NCBI GenBank assembly: GCA_012934845.2
Contig: WNNJ02001203.1
Coordinates: forward strand, 62,001-126,000
Origin: Pomphorhynchus laevis
Lineage: Eukaryota; Acanthocephala; Palaeacanthocephala; Echinorhynchida; Pomphorhynchidae
DNA length: 64,000 bases
Direction of reading: 5' to 3'
The position numbers and the translations under genes are program-made. The notes under the pieces were generated by a model, which saw only the letters and a list, made by a program, of their open reading frames with translations, was not told the origin of the DNA and did not search any database. This document shows, piece after piece, positions 21,901-31,253 of the stretch. Numbering within the stretch: position 1 is the stretch's first letter; each line of letters starts with the position of its first letter.

Positions 21901-22063
21901 TCCATCCGGCCGCCTGTCATCATGTTGCGCCAGTGACTTCGGCTCCAGACGCGATGGGATTTCTGCCGATATCAGTCACGCTTGATGAGATCGTTGACTG
22001 CGCTGTGGCGTGACAGTCTGCCGATGGACTTGTGGCAGCTGAGCCAATGTCGTCCGCTGGCGT

Positions 22064-22642
22064 CTACATCCGCTCCCAGACACATACATGTGGCAGACAG
22101 ACTAGGGCACCGATGCGTAGTGACGATTCGTCAAGTCTTGTGCCGAGCGACGAACAGGGACGTGTGTGAAGGAAGGCCCCGGAATGAGGTGCAGTAGCCG
22201 CAATTAGACGCGCTTTGCTCGCCTGGTCAAGTGCAGCTGACAACACCTTCACTCCATGGGAATTAACCAACTGAGTATCCCAGAATTTCTGTTCTGTAGC
22301 GAAGGACGGTTGGACTGGCATGAAACCCGCTCGAGACTGCCATTCGGTCACTGCAGTAGTGTATGTCGGTTCGCTGATACCGCAGTAGTCATTTAGTCGC
22401 ACTGACAGGATCCGAATTATGAGTGTTTGCGACCCGGCGATTGATGATAGAAAGGCCGACAGAGCAATATCCGTCGCTCTCCTGATGCCAAGTTTGCCGT
22501 TAGCAATCAGCAGTGATGCCTGGTCCCATGCCCCATTAGACAGCGCAATATTGAGGACGGACTGAAACGACGACCGAATTACGTTGTCGTATTCAAACAA
22601 CAGCTGCTTCCTGTAGCATGACGCGCTGTGTAGAGTGAACAT
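22064..22642 (-). pseudogene. Connection region of copy 2
   Basis: A 192-residue reading with NGKLGIRRATDIALSAFLSS (LGIR.A...A..AFL pattern), APHSGAFLHTRPCSSLGTRL and [11 protein letters not shown]. It lies between the RT and the C-terminal nuclease-like part and parallels 13,612-14,088 in domain order. Confidence 0.7.
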
Positions 22643-23003
22643 CGTCTGTTATCGCGAAGCAGTTTTTAGCAGCAACAGCGCATCGTGAGCGTATAGAAGC
22701 GATAGCCGGCTAGACATGCGTTGTAATTCATGCAGTTTTATTTCAAATGTCTTGTCCACGCTCTTCTCACATCCGATTAGTGATCCAAGTAACATTGCTG
22801 ATGCTGGGTCGACGTGTTTGACGTCTGAAGCGACTGTCTGGAAACTTCTCACAACATCGTTGTCGTCAGTAATGAGCTCACACTTGCCGACATTGATGAC
22901 GAGTCCCAGCTCCTTTCACCTCGCCGTCAACATACTCTAGTCTGAGAGCAACGTGTTCACATCAAGACCTAACGTGGCATCATCCATGTACCGGATATTG
23001 CAC

Positions 23004-23481
23004 TCAGACTTGATGCGCTTTGTCAGTGTCAATGCAATCAGGCAGAAGAGCAGCGGACCGAAAAGAACGCATTGCTGTGGTCCCTAGTCTGATATCAACG
23101 TGTACTGGCCAAAACGTAGGAACGATTTGCTGATGTAGCAGCTGTACAGGTATGGATACAGCTCCGGTAGCTCTTCGCCTATTACATCGCATCGCGGCAC
23201 AGAGTGTTGAAAGCGTTTGCGAAGTCGATTTTCAACATAGCTTGTCCACTGCCAACGCTCGCTAGATAGCAGCGAGCTGCGTGTGCAACTGCCTCTGCTC
23301 CATGTTGAAACCCGAAGCCAAGTTGAGATGGTGCCAATTTCGCGACTACCTTGTCCATCCCAGCACGACAAGCGGCCCTCGATACAAGACGGCTGAGTGT
23401 GAAGACCACTGCTATACGTCTGACACCTCCTCCCTTCTTTGCTAGTGCACATAACGATGCGCCGTACAATACTGGCCTCAC
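23004..23481 (-). pseudogene. RT palm of copy 2
   Basis: The reading from 23,481 has KKGGGVRRIAVVFTLSRLVS, GFGFQHGAEAVAHAARC and KIDFANAFNTLCRDAM, the first RT aspartate strand. A second frame continues with PELYPYLYSCYISKSFLRFG. The active site (RYMDD) falls near 22,990. Frames change between these pieces. Confidence 0.75.
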
Positions 23482-23509
23482 AAATGCCGGGATTCTACCA
23501 GTCAGGCTT

Positions 23510-23808
23510 TTTTATATTTTTAAGTCTATTTTTCTTATTTATTTTATCGCCATGACTTCTTGGCTTGCGTTTAACCTGATTATAATAATATAGTTGTTTA
23601 TTATTTACTATATTATTCTGCAAATTCCTTGTACCACGTTATTCAATCCTAATGGGTACATAGAATTAAGCGTTTTAATCCAAAAATTTCCTCTTTCTAA
23701 TAGTTTTTGATTTAATATTGCCGTATTTTCTTCAATAATATCTTCTAAAATAAATAATTTAAATAAAACGATTTGTTTTATTTTGAGGTTTTTGTTTTTT
23801 ATTTTCAT
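23510..23808 (-). pseudogene. Naiad A GIY-YIG C-terminal half
   Basis: The reading FKLFILEDIIEENTAILNQK followed by ERGNFWIKTLNSMYPLGLN matches the second half of the N-terminal nuclease of copy B (LFILEHIIEENISILNQKL). It is followed by a KRKPRSHGDK segment that ends where the other retroelement begins. Confidence 0.8.
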
Positions 23809-23819
23809 TGATATCTTTA

Positions 23820-24600
23820 TATTTATTTATTGCTTATTTTGTTAAGTCATTTTTAAATTTTTATTTTTTTATCGTTATTGAATTTTAAAAATTCCAGTTT
23901 TCAGCCGTTAATGCCGACATCTTTAATTCTAGTTCGTTTAGTCTGTCTATCAACACCCTAATTTCTAATGCATGTTGATCGACATACTTTTTTCTTCATT
24001 GCCTGAACATAGGATTGTGCTCCCGCACAAGCTTTCCTATTCTCACCATCCACCTACTTTAAATATTCTTTAAAGTGGTTATTTGTGTGCGAATGCGATT
24101 TATGTGAATTGTTTTACATTTTCTTCTTAGGGTGATGTCTTTGCCAGCTAGTAATTCTTGGACATATTCCTCCTCAGCATGTCTTCTGAATGCTTCTTTT
24201 GCTGAGCAGTTTCTAAACGTTATCGTCGCAAAACGTACCGCTCAAAGATCCCTCACCATATCTTTCAAAAAGTAAATTGTCTTGATGCAGAATTATTCGG
24301 GGCAGTAGTGGTAGAATTCAATAAAATATTTATTGCGAATTCGATTATAAAGCAATGTATCTGAACGCTAAGAGTGTACATTCTCTTTCAATAGAGAATA
24401 ATTAATTTTTTAAATCTGCTCGTAGCATCTTTAAAATATGAAGTACAAAAGCGACAAGTTACCTAACAATACTATAAGCGGAACACAATTTATAAATGCA
24501 TGATATGAGCAAAACATTAAAAGACAATTACAAAATGAAGATTAGATATGAATGGTTTTAGAGTATGTACCGTATATGTCTACATTAGAAAAATAAATAA
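23820..24600. other. AT-rich spacer between the inverted Naiads
   Basis: No gene, RNA or repeat end recognised. The Naiad copies face each other across this spacer. Confidence 0.5.
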
Positions 24601-24620
24601 TAAAATCTAAAAAACACTCG

Positions 24621-24668
24621 TCAACACTCATTAGTAGAATGAAGTACATACTGGTCGTTTCGGTTGCC
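24621..24668 (-). ncRNA. GAAAC-22-CTAATGA module
   Basis: On the minus strand GGCAACC-GAAAC is followed by 22 nt and CTAATGAG-TGTTGAC. Relative to the 45-47 kb copies (GGCAGCC and TGCTGCC) the arms changed from G-C to A-T at the same paired position, as expected if they form a helix. Confidence 0.5.
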
Positions 24669-24784
24669 TGTATGACAGTAAAATAATGCATATCCGATAC
24701 CTTGCTTAAACGTCCGAGAATTTCGATCTTAACCAGATCATTTGCTGTGCGGACCAGCAAATGATTCTGCCAAAACTTTATCAA

Positions 24785-25118
24785 GGCCTATGCTACTTAT
24801 CCAACCCGAAGCCCTCTCTTTCCAGCAAACAAACTTCTCGTTCTTAAATATCTTCTAATAATAGGATATAATCTTCAAATAAATCACAGGATGAACATAT
24901 AAGTCTATCACGTCGAAAGTGTAAAACAGCAGCCGATATCAACCACTTCAAGGCATATGCTACTTATCCAACCCGAAGCCCTCTCTTTCCAGCAAACAAA
25001 CTTCTCGTTCTTAAACATCTTCTAATAATAGGATATAATCTTCAAATAAATCATAGGATGAACATATAAGTCTATCACGTCGAAAGTGTAAAACAGCAGC
25101 CGATATTAACCACTTCAC
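24785..25118. repeat. Tandem duplication (about 167-bp unit) containing a LINE-A piece
   Basis: The block starting AAGGC.TATGCTACTTATCC occurs at 24,785 and 24,951 and runs on to the CAGCCGATAT.AACCACTTCA end in both. The first 80 bp of each unit matches LINE-A at 2160-2240. The units differ by only a few bases, so the duplication is recent relative to the LINE. Confidence 0.85.
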
Positions 25119-25606
25119 ATGAACGATAGACGATAAGACACGATATCCGTCCAGTACCCATCTTTTGATATACACTAGTCTTAAGTAATGACATTGCATC
25201 ACGCCCAACTAAGACGTCCAAGAATGGTAATCTTCTGTCATTTCTGTCACTCGAGTGAAGGTGGTAGATATTTATAGATCTTGTTCAAGCCTGAAACCAT
25301 CTTAAGCAGGGCAGCCCCCTGTCAGATGCTACTGGATGGCCCGTTGTAAGTTTAGTCTGAGTCAACTAAACTAGGTGGGGACACCGAAATGCAACGTAAA
25401 AATTATGACTTAAAAGTTACATGTACTCAACCATATTGGAAAAATACGTAAGTACTAATGATTTCAATTTTAAATCTTTTAAATGTAACAGAAAAAATTG
25501 AATAGTTTGTGATGTTATAAATAATAATAATTGTATCGTAAGTAATACGACAAACAAATGTTTTTCATTAAATATTAATAATTGTAACTGCAATACCGCA
25601 GGTGTA

Positions 25607-26404
25607 GTGTATCTAATACAATGCACATGTGGATTGCAATATATAGGAAAAACATATCAAATGTTAAAAACTAGGTTTAGGCAACACATATATAATATAC
25701 AGCATGATAGTCAAACTATATTTCATCAACATATGAGATTAATAGGACATGATATTAAAAACTGTAAATTATTTATTTTAGAACATATTATCGAAGAAAA
25801 CATTTCAATATTAAATCAAAAATTATTAGAAAAAGAAGATTTTTGGATTAAAACGCTTAATTCCATGTACCCATTAGGATTGAATGACGTGGTACAAGGA
25901 ATTGGCAGAAGTAGTATAATACATAATAAACAACTATATTATAATAATACGGTTAAACGCAAACCAAGAAGTCATGGTGATAAAAGGAATAGGAAAAATA
26001 GAGTTAAAAATATTAAAAAAGAAATGTACATAAATGAACAATTAGAAATATTAAAACAACTTTTAAGAGATAATAAGCTAAAAGATCTTGATGTAAATAT
26101 AAGAAGTTCTTCTAAAAATATCATTTGTTCAATAAATCAAAAATTAATTAACGATTATGATAGGCTAAGTTGTATAATAGACAGTTATTGTAATACAAAA
26201 TACTATAATCGTACAATAAATGTTAATAATAACAATAGAAAATATACATTAACCATAAACTTCATTAATAAATGTATAGATAACATAAATATAGCCGGAC
26301 TTTTAAATAATTCTAAAAGTAAAGAAATAAAAGGATCATATTTAAGTAAATATATTCTTAAAATAAGGTATAAACTCCTACCACCATTAGAACAAAATAT
26401 GTAA
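25607..26404 (+). CDS. Naiad B GIY-YIG endonuclease and basic linker
   Basis: The 265-residue open reading begins inside the nuclease; the true frame extends upstream through a cysteine-rich stretch (CNCNTAG just before VVYLIQ). Residues 1-20 give YLIQCTCGLQYIGKTYQ, the GIY-YIG core, followed by the conserved R (TRFRQHI), H (HQHMRLIGH) and E (EKEDFWIKTLNSMYPLGLN) regions. About residues 120-145 are strongly basic (KRKPRSHGDKRNRKNRVK), likely for nucleic-acid contact. The enzyme is expected to nick target DNA to prime reverse transcription. The first codon of this span is GTG, so it is not taken as the true start. Confidence 0.8.
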   Translation: MYLIQCTCGLQYIGKTYQMLKTRFRQHIYNIQHDSQTIFHQHMRLIGHDIKNCKLFILEHIIEENISILNQKLLEKEDFWIKTLNSMYPLGLNDVVQGIGRSSIIHNKQLYYNNTVKRKPRSHGDKRNRKNRVKNIKKEMYINEQLEILKQLLRDNKLKDLDVNIRSSSKNIICSINQKLINDYDRLSCIIDSYCNTKYYNRTINVNNNNRKYTLTINFINKCIDNINIAGLLNNSKSKEIKGSYLSKYILKIRYKLLPPLEQNM

Positions 26405-26499
26405 TTATAATAAAGAATTAAAATCAATATGTAACGATAATATAATAAATCAGCGAAATATTATTAAAAATAAATTTACACTATTATCGAAAAAGTTAA

Positions 26500-26742
26500 G
26501 GAAACAGAATGCAATTGTAAAAGTCTTAGTTTTGATAAAATAAATGAACATGTATGTGCTCATAATCTAGAATTAATTGAAAACAATGAATTATGGAAAA
26601 TTCTATCAAAAGGGTATAAATATAGATTAAATAATAACAACGACAAAAATAAAATTTACAATTCGTTATATAATAACTTAAATGATTACTTTAGTAAGCT
26701 GATTAATAGTGAAAGCTCGAATATATCTAAAATAAACATTTA
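26500..26742 (+). pseudogene. Naiad B C/H linker
   Basis: One frame reads TECNCKSLSFDKINEHVCAH and continues to a stop after SSNISKINI. It equals the segment at 21,392-21,147 in copy A. The C-x-C...H-x-C-x-H arrangement suggests metal binding. Confidence 0.65.
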
Positions 26743-26824
26743 GAAAGATTATATATTTGATAAAATTAAAAATAAAATAAAAATAACTAACAATTACAAA
26801 AGAAAAGATAAAATTAATAAAGAT

Positions 26825-27391
26825 ATGTATAAAGAACTTACTAAATTAAAGGATAAAAATATAATAACAAATATTGATAAAGCTAGTAATAACTTTGTCT
26901 TCATATGCAAAAAGCTTTATTATGATATACTAGTGAAAGAGGTTAATTCTAATGTTTTAAATGTAAATCCAACATATGAAAGTAGTGAGTTGAGTTTTGA
27001 GACAATTATTACAAGTCACTGTTCTTTAATGGATAAAAAGGGTATAAAGGTTGAATCAGATAATAAAACTATACCTATATTATATTGGAATCCAAAATTA
27101 CATAAAAATCTAATAAAATCTAGGTTCATATGTAGTGCGTTAAAATGTACATCAAAACCACTTTCTGTCTATGTGAATAAAATACTTAAAGCAATTAAAG
27201 CACACTTTAAAAAATATTGTAAGGTAATCGAAATTAATACTGGTATAAAACACTATTTCAGTATTAATTCTACAAAAGAATTTTTAGAACAGACAAAAGG
27301 AATAAATTTTCAAAATATAAATACATACGATTTTAGTACGCTTTATACAAATCTAGATTTAGTAGATATTCAAGAAGCGTTAGTAAAATAA
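26825..27391 (+). CDS. Naiad B RT fingers domain
   Basis: A 188-residue open reading with NIITNIDKASNNFVFICKK, LYWNPKLHKNLIKSRFICSA (the PLE P-K-hydrophobic-H-K signature) and, at the end, INTYDFSTLYTNLDLVDIQE, where DFSTLYTNL is the PLE form of the first RT aspartate strand. The next RT block is in a later frame from about 27,480. Confidence 0.85.
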   Translation: MYKELTKLKDKNIITNIDKASNNFVFICKKLYYDILVKEVNSNVLNVNPTYESSELSFETIITSHCSLMDKKGIKVESDNKTIPILYWNPKLHKNLIKSRFICSALKCTSKPLSVYVNKILKAIKAHFKKYCKVIEINTGIKHYFSINSTKEFLEQTKGINFQNINTYDFSTLYTNLDLVDIQEALVK

Positions 27392-27479
27392 ATTAATCTT
27401 ATATTCGGAAAAATATATACATATATATGTTATAATAATTATAACGCCTATCTAACAAAAATTAAACCATCAAGTAAAT

Positions 27480-27979
27480 ATAAATATATGGATAAAATTG
27501 AATTAATAGAATCCTTAAATATTTTGATAAATCAAAATTATTTAAAAGTAGGGACATCTATATTTAGACAAGTAAAAGGTGTTCCAATGGGTGGTAATAG
27601 TAGCCCAATTATAGCTGACTTGTTTTAAAGCTTTATATAATATGAATCTGTTCATAACTGTGTAAAAAATAAATCTAAGCTATATAAATATATGAAATAT
27701 ATGTTTCGATACATTGATGATATATGTGTATTTAACTTTAACAATTTTTATTCAATAAGCCAACAAATTTATCCAGAAAGCCTTATTCTTAACAAAACCA
27801 ATATTAATGATAAAGAAGGTATATATCTAGATATGAACATTAAATTAACATTAACTAAAACTACTATTAATTTATATCGTAAAGATGACATATTTAAATT
27901 TACAAGAAACATATTTTTGCATGAGCATTCATGCATACCATATAATATAAAATATAATACATTAAATATGAAATTTTAA
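27480..27979 (+). pseudogene. Naiad B RT palm (GVPMGGN and YIDD)
   Basis: One frame carries GTSIFRQVKGVPMGGNSSPI followed by IADLF. The next, from 27,692, carries MFRYIDDICVFNFNNFYSIS with the catalytic YIDD, and a thumb segment ending FLHEHSCIPYNIKYNTL. Both boxes are intact at the residue level although the frame changes between them. Confidence 0.8.
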
Positions 27980-28270
27980 GAATTGCAACAATATGTAATG
28001 ATATTGGCTTTCTTAAAAATCATTTTAATAATTTAATAGATACATATTTTAAACTAATTTACTATAAAAATAACATCAAGCAGAAAATAGTAAAATATAT
28101 AAATCAACACAATAATATAAAGAATAAATTTAAACTCTTAAGTGCCAAATTTTTATGGATGGATAACAAATAATATACTTTGTATTAGAATAAGATACTA
28201 GATAGTTATTTCAGAGGAAATACATCATTAGCATGTATTTGGCCCGCTGCTATGTTGGGTAGAGGAGTTA

Positions 28271-28320
28271 GGGGCCGAAACCTGATAGCATAGCAGTTGC
28301 TCCTGATGACCTCTTATTCT
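28271..28320 (+). ncRNA. GAAAC-21-CTGATGA module in the Naiad B tail
   Basis: GAAAC (28,277-28,281) is separated by 21 nt from CTGATGA (28,303-28,309). Arms CTGCTATG (about 28,237) and CATAGCAG lie around the first box. The module sits in the 3' untranslated tail, after the RT, in the same place as in copy A. Confidence 0.55.
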
Positions 28321-28565
28321 TATTCTGATACAACGTCTGTTATTTATTAGTCAATTCATAAAAATGACGTTTATTTTAAATTTTATTTTTATTTTTATTT
28401 TTTAACTTGATTTAAATTATAGAAAATCTAAAAACAATTATTTATTTTATTATTTCATTATAAAATTTTGATTTAGCATTATTATGTTTTGTTTAGTTTA
28501 TAATTATATTAAATACGTAGACTCAGTTAGCTGATTTGATTCATTAGAAATAAACCATAAAATAC

Positions 28566-28815
28566 AGGCATCCTTAGAGTTAAGAACATTCGAGAGATCA
28601 CAAGATGTAACATCGTATCGACAAACAAAAAAGACATCATCAACATATATGAATCACATTACAATCATCTCCATCTGACATACAAAATCATTTTCAAATC
28701 TTCTCACACATAGTTCCTCCAAAACCAGTGCAAGATGATTTCCCATAGCAAGGCCATCGATTTGGTCCCACATTTCGTCGTTTTAAACAAAATTGCACCT
28801 ACGAGTGCACATCAG
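28566..28815 (-). pseudogene. PLE reverse transcriptase fragment with intact YVDD
   Basis: A minus-strand frame reads MWDQIDGLAMGNHLALVLEE, then FENDFVCQMEMIVM, one in-frame TGA, and FIYVDDVFFVCRYD. QIDGLAMGSPLSP...RYVDD is the classic PLE RT signature, so both blocks are clear, with the S-P of the first block changed. The piece differs from Naiad RTs (KGVPMGGN) and belongs to a classical PLE lineage. Confidence 0.7.
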
Positions 28816-29615
28816 TAACAGTTTTCTCTAATCTTCCTTAGAAAGTAGTAAACCATCACATGAGCTCCGTCCTCATAAATCAGCAGCTATGTTAATGGCC
28901 TCCATAAGTAAAACACTAATGGGTACAGTGAGGTTATATTCGCTGTAAGCAATTTTAAGTTAGAGCATTATAACCACGAATAATCTGAAAAAAGTTAGGA
29001 CCGTCTATGATGAAGGAAAAATGGTATATAGTAGCATTATCCTGCAACATTGCGGCAACATGCTTAGACATCTTTTAAGCAAAGGTATCAAGCAACTATT
29101 GGTTTTCCCGAATGCGTAATTTTATGCATTTTAAGTAACATGTATAAAAAACAGGTTTCGAGATTATAGTCGTATACAATTTTACAATGGTTTGTTGTAC
29201 TTTGCCTTCTGTAAATGTAACTCAAGAAATTTGTTAAAATCGCTCTGTATAAACGCAGTAGGATCGTGTGTTAATTTTTTAAACTTACGCAGTCCATTAT
29301 GTCATATAATTAAAAACTGTACATTTTTGACAAATAGAAATTTAGAACAAAAAATAATAAGTTGAATCTTAACGAGACACGCTGGGTACATATTCCATAT
29401 TAAATCGAAAAGCCTTTCCCAGCAAAAGGAAATTTAGCATTTCTTCAATATTTCGATCCCGAGCCGAGAACATTTTCAAGAAGAAAATGAAAATAATCTG
29501 AAACAATCTGAAACAACAAAATATTACAAAGCAACATGATTATAGTATATGTAACAGGAAATCATTTTGCATGTTCAAATCTGGATCTAATATTTTTATT
29601 GCCACATCCTCCAAA
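28816..29615. other. No clear gene; possible decayed PLE remainder
   Basis: I see no strong motif beyond the YVDD fragment on the left. The interval ends at the (ATT)n tail of the following LINE. Confidence 0.35.
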
Positions 29616-29714
29616 ATTATTATTATTATTTCGACAAACAGACGAGCAAAGCTCATAGTTGGACAGTTAAAATAGAAAAAGTAAAGAAAAAAAAGAAAGA
29701 CTCACAAACAAAAG

Positions 29715-31178
29715 TCAAAAAAGTTCATGTTTGAATGCTGAAACCGATCTTGAGTTGACAATTTCTTCACTTAATCGGTTCCACTTACCTACGATTCGGT
29801 GTCCAAATTGTACAGTTTTAAAGCGTATAACTCGGCGATGGGCTAAAGTAAAATTGTGTCCACACAAAGCAGGACTTTTCCGAACACTCATCAATTCTCT
29901 TAAGACGTGATTTCCCTTGTGTAAAGCTTTCCATGTTGAACACATATCTCGCCGAAACCGAAGGTCGCTTATAGAAATCATACCAAGTTTTTTTAGCCTT
30001 TCATTATAAGGTAAGGCTTTAACTGAATTTACGAGCTTTGTTGCCCGGCGCAGCACATTTTCAATTCTACTTTTCTCGTATACTGTTCTTGGGAACGAAC
30101 ATTGTGATGCATAGGTAAGATGACTGATCACAAATGCGTTGGCGAGTGCTCTAAATGAAACTGGACTCAACACACTAAAAGTTCTACGAATCATCCCAAC
30201 CATTCGATTTGCTTTGGAGCAAGCTAACTCAGTATTCCAACTAGTCGAAAAATCATTCGCAACTACTATTCCAAGGTCGCTAAGACGAGTTACTACTTTA
30301 ATGTTCTGATCCTCAAGATGATAAGTTGGATACACACTATGACTGCGTGATTGTAAACACATACAAGCACACTTTGATATATTCAGTGACAGACCATTCA
30401 TATAAGCCCAGTTGGAAATGCTGTCGATATCCGATTGAACTAGCACCGTGTCCGAATCTGACCGGATAACCTGCCAAATTTTTAGGTCGTCTGCATATAA
30501 AAGAGAGTGTGAGTTCAAAATGGAAGGAAGGTCATTAATGAAAATACAGAATAACAATGGGCCGAGGACCGAACCCTGCGGAACTCCAACATTGACCGGA
30601 TAAGGATCAGAAAGAGAACCATTTACAACAACCTGATAGAATCTGTTAGATAAAAATTCTTTTATCCAGCGAATAATAAGTGGATCAATGTTTAGAGCAC
30701 GCATTTTCTGAATCAAGATGTCATGTGGAACCATATCAAACGCTTTTGAAAAATCAAAAAATACTATATCAACATCAAAGCCCTTATCAACTAACGAACC
30801 CCAGCTATTCTGGGCAATCAAGAGATTAGTGATTGTTGAGCGATCCCTTCGAAATCCATGTTGATTGTTACACAATAATTTGTTGGATTCTAGATAATCG
30901 CTTAGAATGCGGTATATTATCCTTTCCAAAACTCGACAGAATACACACGTTAGACTTATCGGACGATAATTTTCAACTGAAGATGGATCACTTTTCTTCA
31001 AAATTGGCCTTATCAACGAAAGTTTCCAATTCATCGGAACACAACCGAAGTACAAGGAGGCGACACAAATCCAATATAGTGGTATGCCGATAACATCAGC
31101 GATATTCTTGAGAAATACCGGTGGTAAACGATCAGGACAAATAGAACCTGACGATTTAAGCCGCTTGAGCTCTAGCAC
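29715..31178 (-). CDS. LINE-B reverse transcriptase
   Basis: A 487-residue open reading. RT blocks are ENYRPISLTCVFCRVLERII (about 69-88), HGFRRDRST (about 107-115), FFDFSKAFDMVPHDIL (about 140-155, first aspartate), GVPQGSVLGPLLF (198-210) and LLYADDLKIW (226-235, catalytic aspartates). The C-terminal third has the family's cysteine-poor tail ending SAFKHELF. It would reverse-transcribe the element RNA at a nicked target. In-frame sequence extends upstream to a TAA at 31,254. Confidence 0.9.
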   Translation of the reverse strand: MLELKRLKSSGSICPDRLPPVFLKNIADVIGIPLYWICVASLYFGCVPMNWKLSLIRPILKKSDPSSVENYRPISLTCVFCRVLERIIYRILSDYLESNKLLCNNQHGFRRDRSTITNLLIAQNSWGSLVDKGFDVDIVFFDFSKAFDMVPHDILIQKMRALNIDPLIIRWIKEFLSNRFYQVVVNGSLSDPYPVNVGVPQGSVLGPLLFCIFINDLPSILNSHSLLYADDLKIWQVIRSDSDTVLVQSDIDSISNWAYMNGLSLNISKCACMCLQSRSHSVYPTYHLEDQNIKVVTRLSDLGIVVANDFSTSWNTELACSKANRMVGMIRRTFSVLSPVSFRALANAFVISHLTYASQCSFPRTVYEKSRIENVLRRATKLVNSVKALPYNERLKKLGMISISDLRFRRDMCSTWKALHKGNHVLRELMSVRKSPALCGHNFTLAHRRVIRFKTVQFGHRIVGKWNRLSEEIVNSRSVSAFKHELF

Positions 31179-31253
31179 TACATCATAACAGAAAACATCT
31201 GAAGAATGTTTATATTCGATGGACAGTACGAGGCATAAGTAACGGAGAGGGAT

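Larger units (their letters stand above)
21510..23505 (-). mobile_element. RT element with PD-(D/E)XK-like region, copy 2, nested in Naiad A
   Basis: Minus-strand pieces run RT palm (23,481-23,004), thumb/connection (22,852-22,064) and C-terminal region (21,900-21,523). Markers are LCALAKKGGGVRRIAVVFTL, KIDFANAFNTL, the active-site RYMDDATLG, then SGRCLAWYITCPSTLA and FLLQRLSVAIQRGNASCVL. The last two are the highly conserved end of a widespread invertebrate retroelement family. Its GC-richer sequence stands out against the AT-rich Naiad on both sides. The N-terminal part is absent, so the copy is 5'-truncated, as for target-primed insertions. No target duplication could be fixed because the Naiad lacks about 340 bp here. 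Confidence 0.75.
19280..23815 (-). mobile_element. Naiad-type PLE, copy A, split by an inserted element
   Basis: Minus-strand pieces run in order: GIY-YIG C-terminal half (23,808-23,510), interruption by another retroelement (21,510-23,505), then linker (21,392-21,147), RT N-terminal half (21,113-20,577), RT palm with YIDD (20,161-19,736) and an untranslated tail to about 19,280. It is the inverted partner of copy B (25.2-28.5 kb); even the AT-rich tails match. Relative to copy B, about 340 bp of linker sequence is missing at the insertion point. The copy is 5'-truncated in the nuclease domain at about 23,815. Confidence 0.8.
25240..28500 (+). mobile_element. Naiad-type PLE, copy B, near full length
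   Basis: Plus-strand order: leader (25,240-25,440, shared with the 6.35 kb fragment), cysteine-rich segment and GIY-YIG (about 25,500-25,920), basic linker (to 26,404), C/H linker (26,500-26,740), RT fingers (26,825-27,391), GVPMGGN box (about 27,580), RT palm with YIDD (27,692-27,979), then tail with a hairpin module (28,225-28,340). The nuclease preceding RT identifies the Naiad clade, where domains are permuted relative to classical PLEs. A few stops and frame changes interrupt it, so it is probably dead, though recently enough that all domains are clear. Confidence 0.85.

Noticed and set aside
30833-31093. Plus-strand reading inside LINE-B
   Set aside because: Antisense to the LINE-B reverse transcriptase; no independent similarity.
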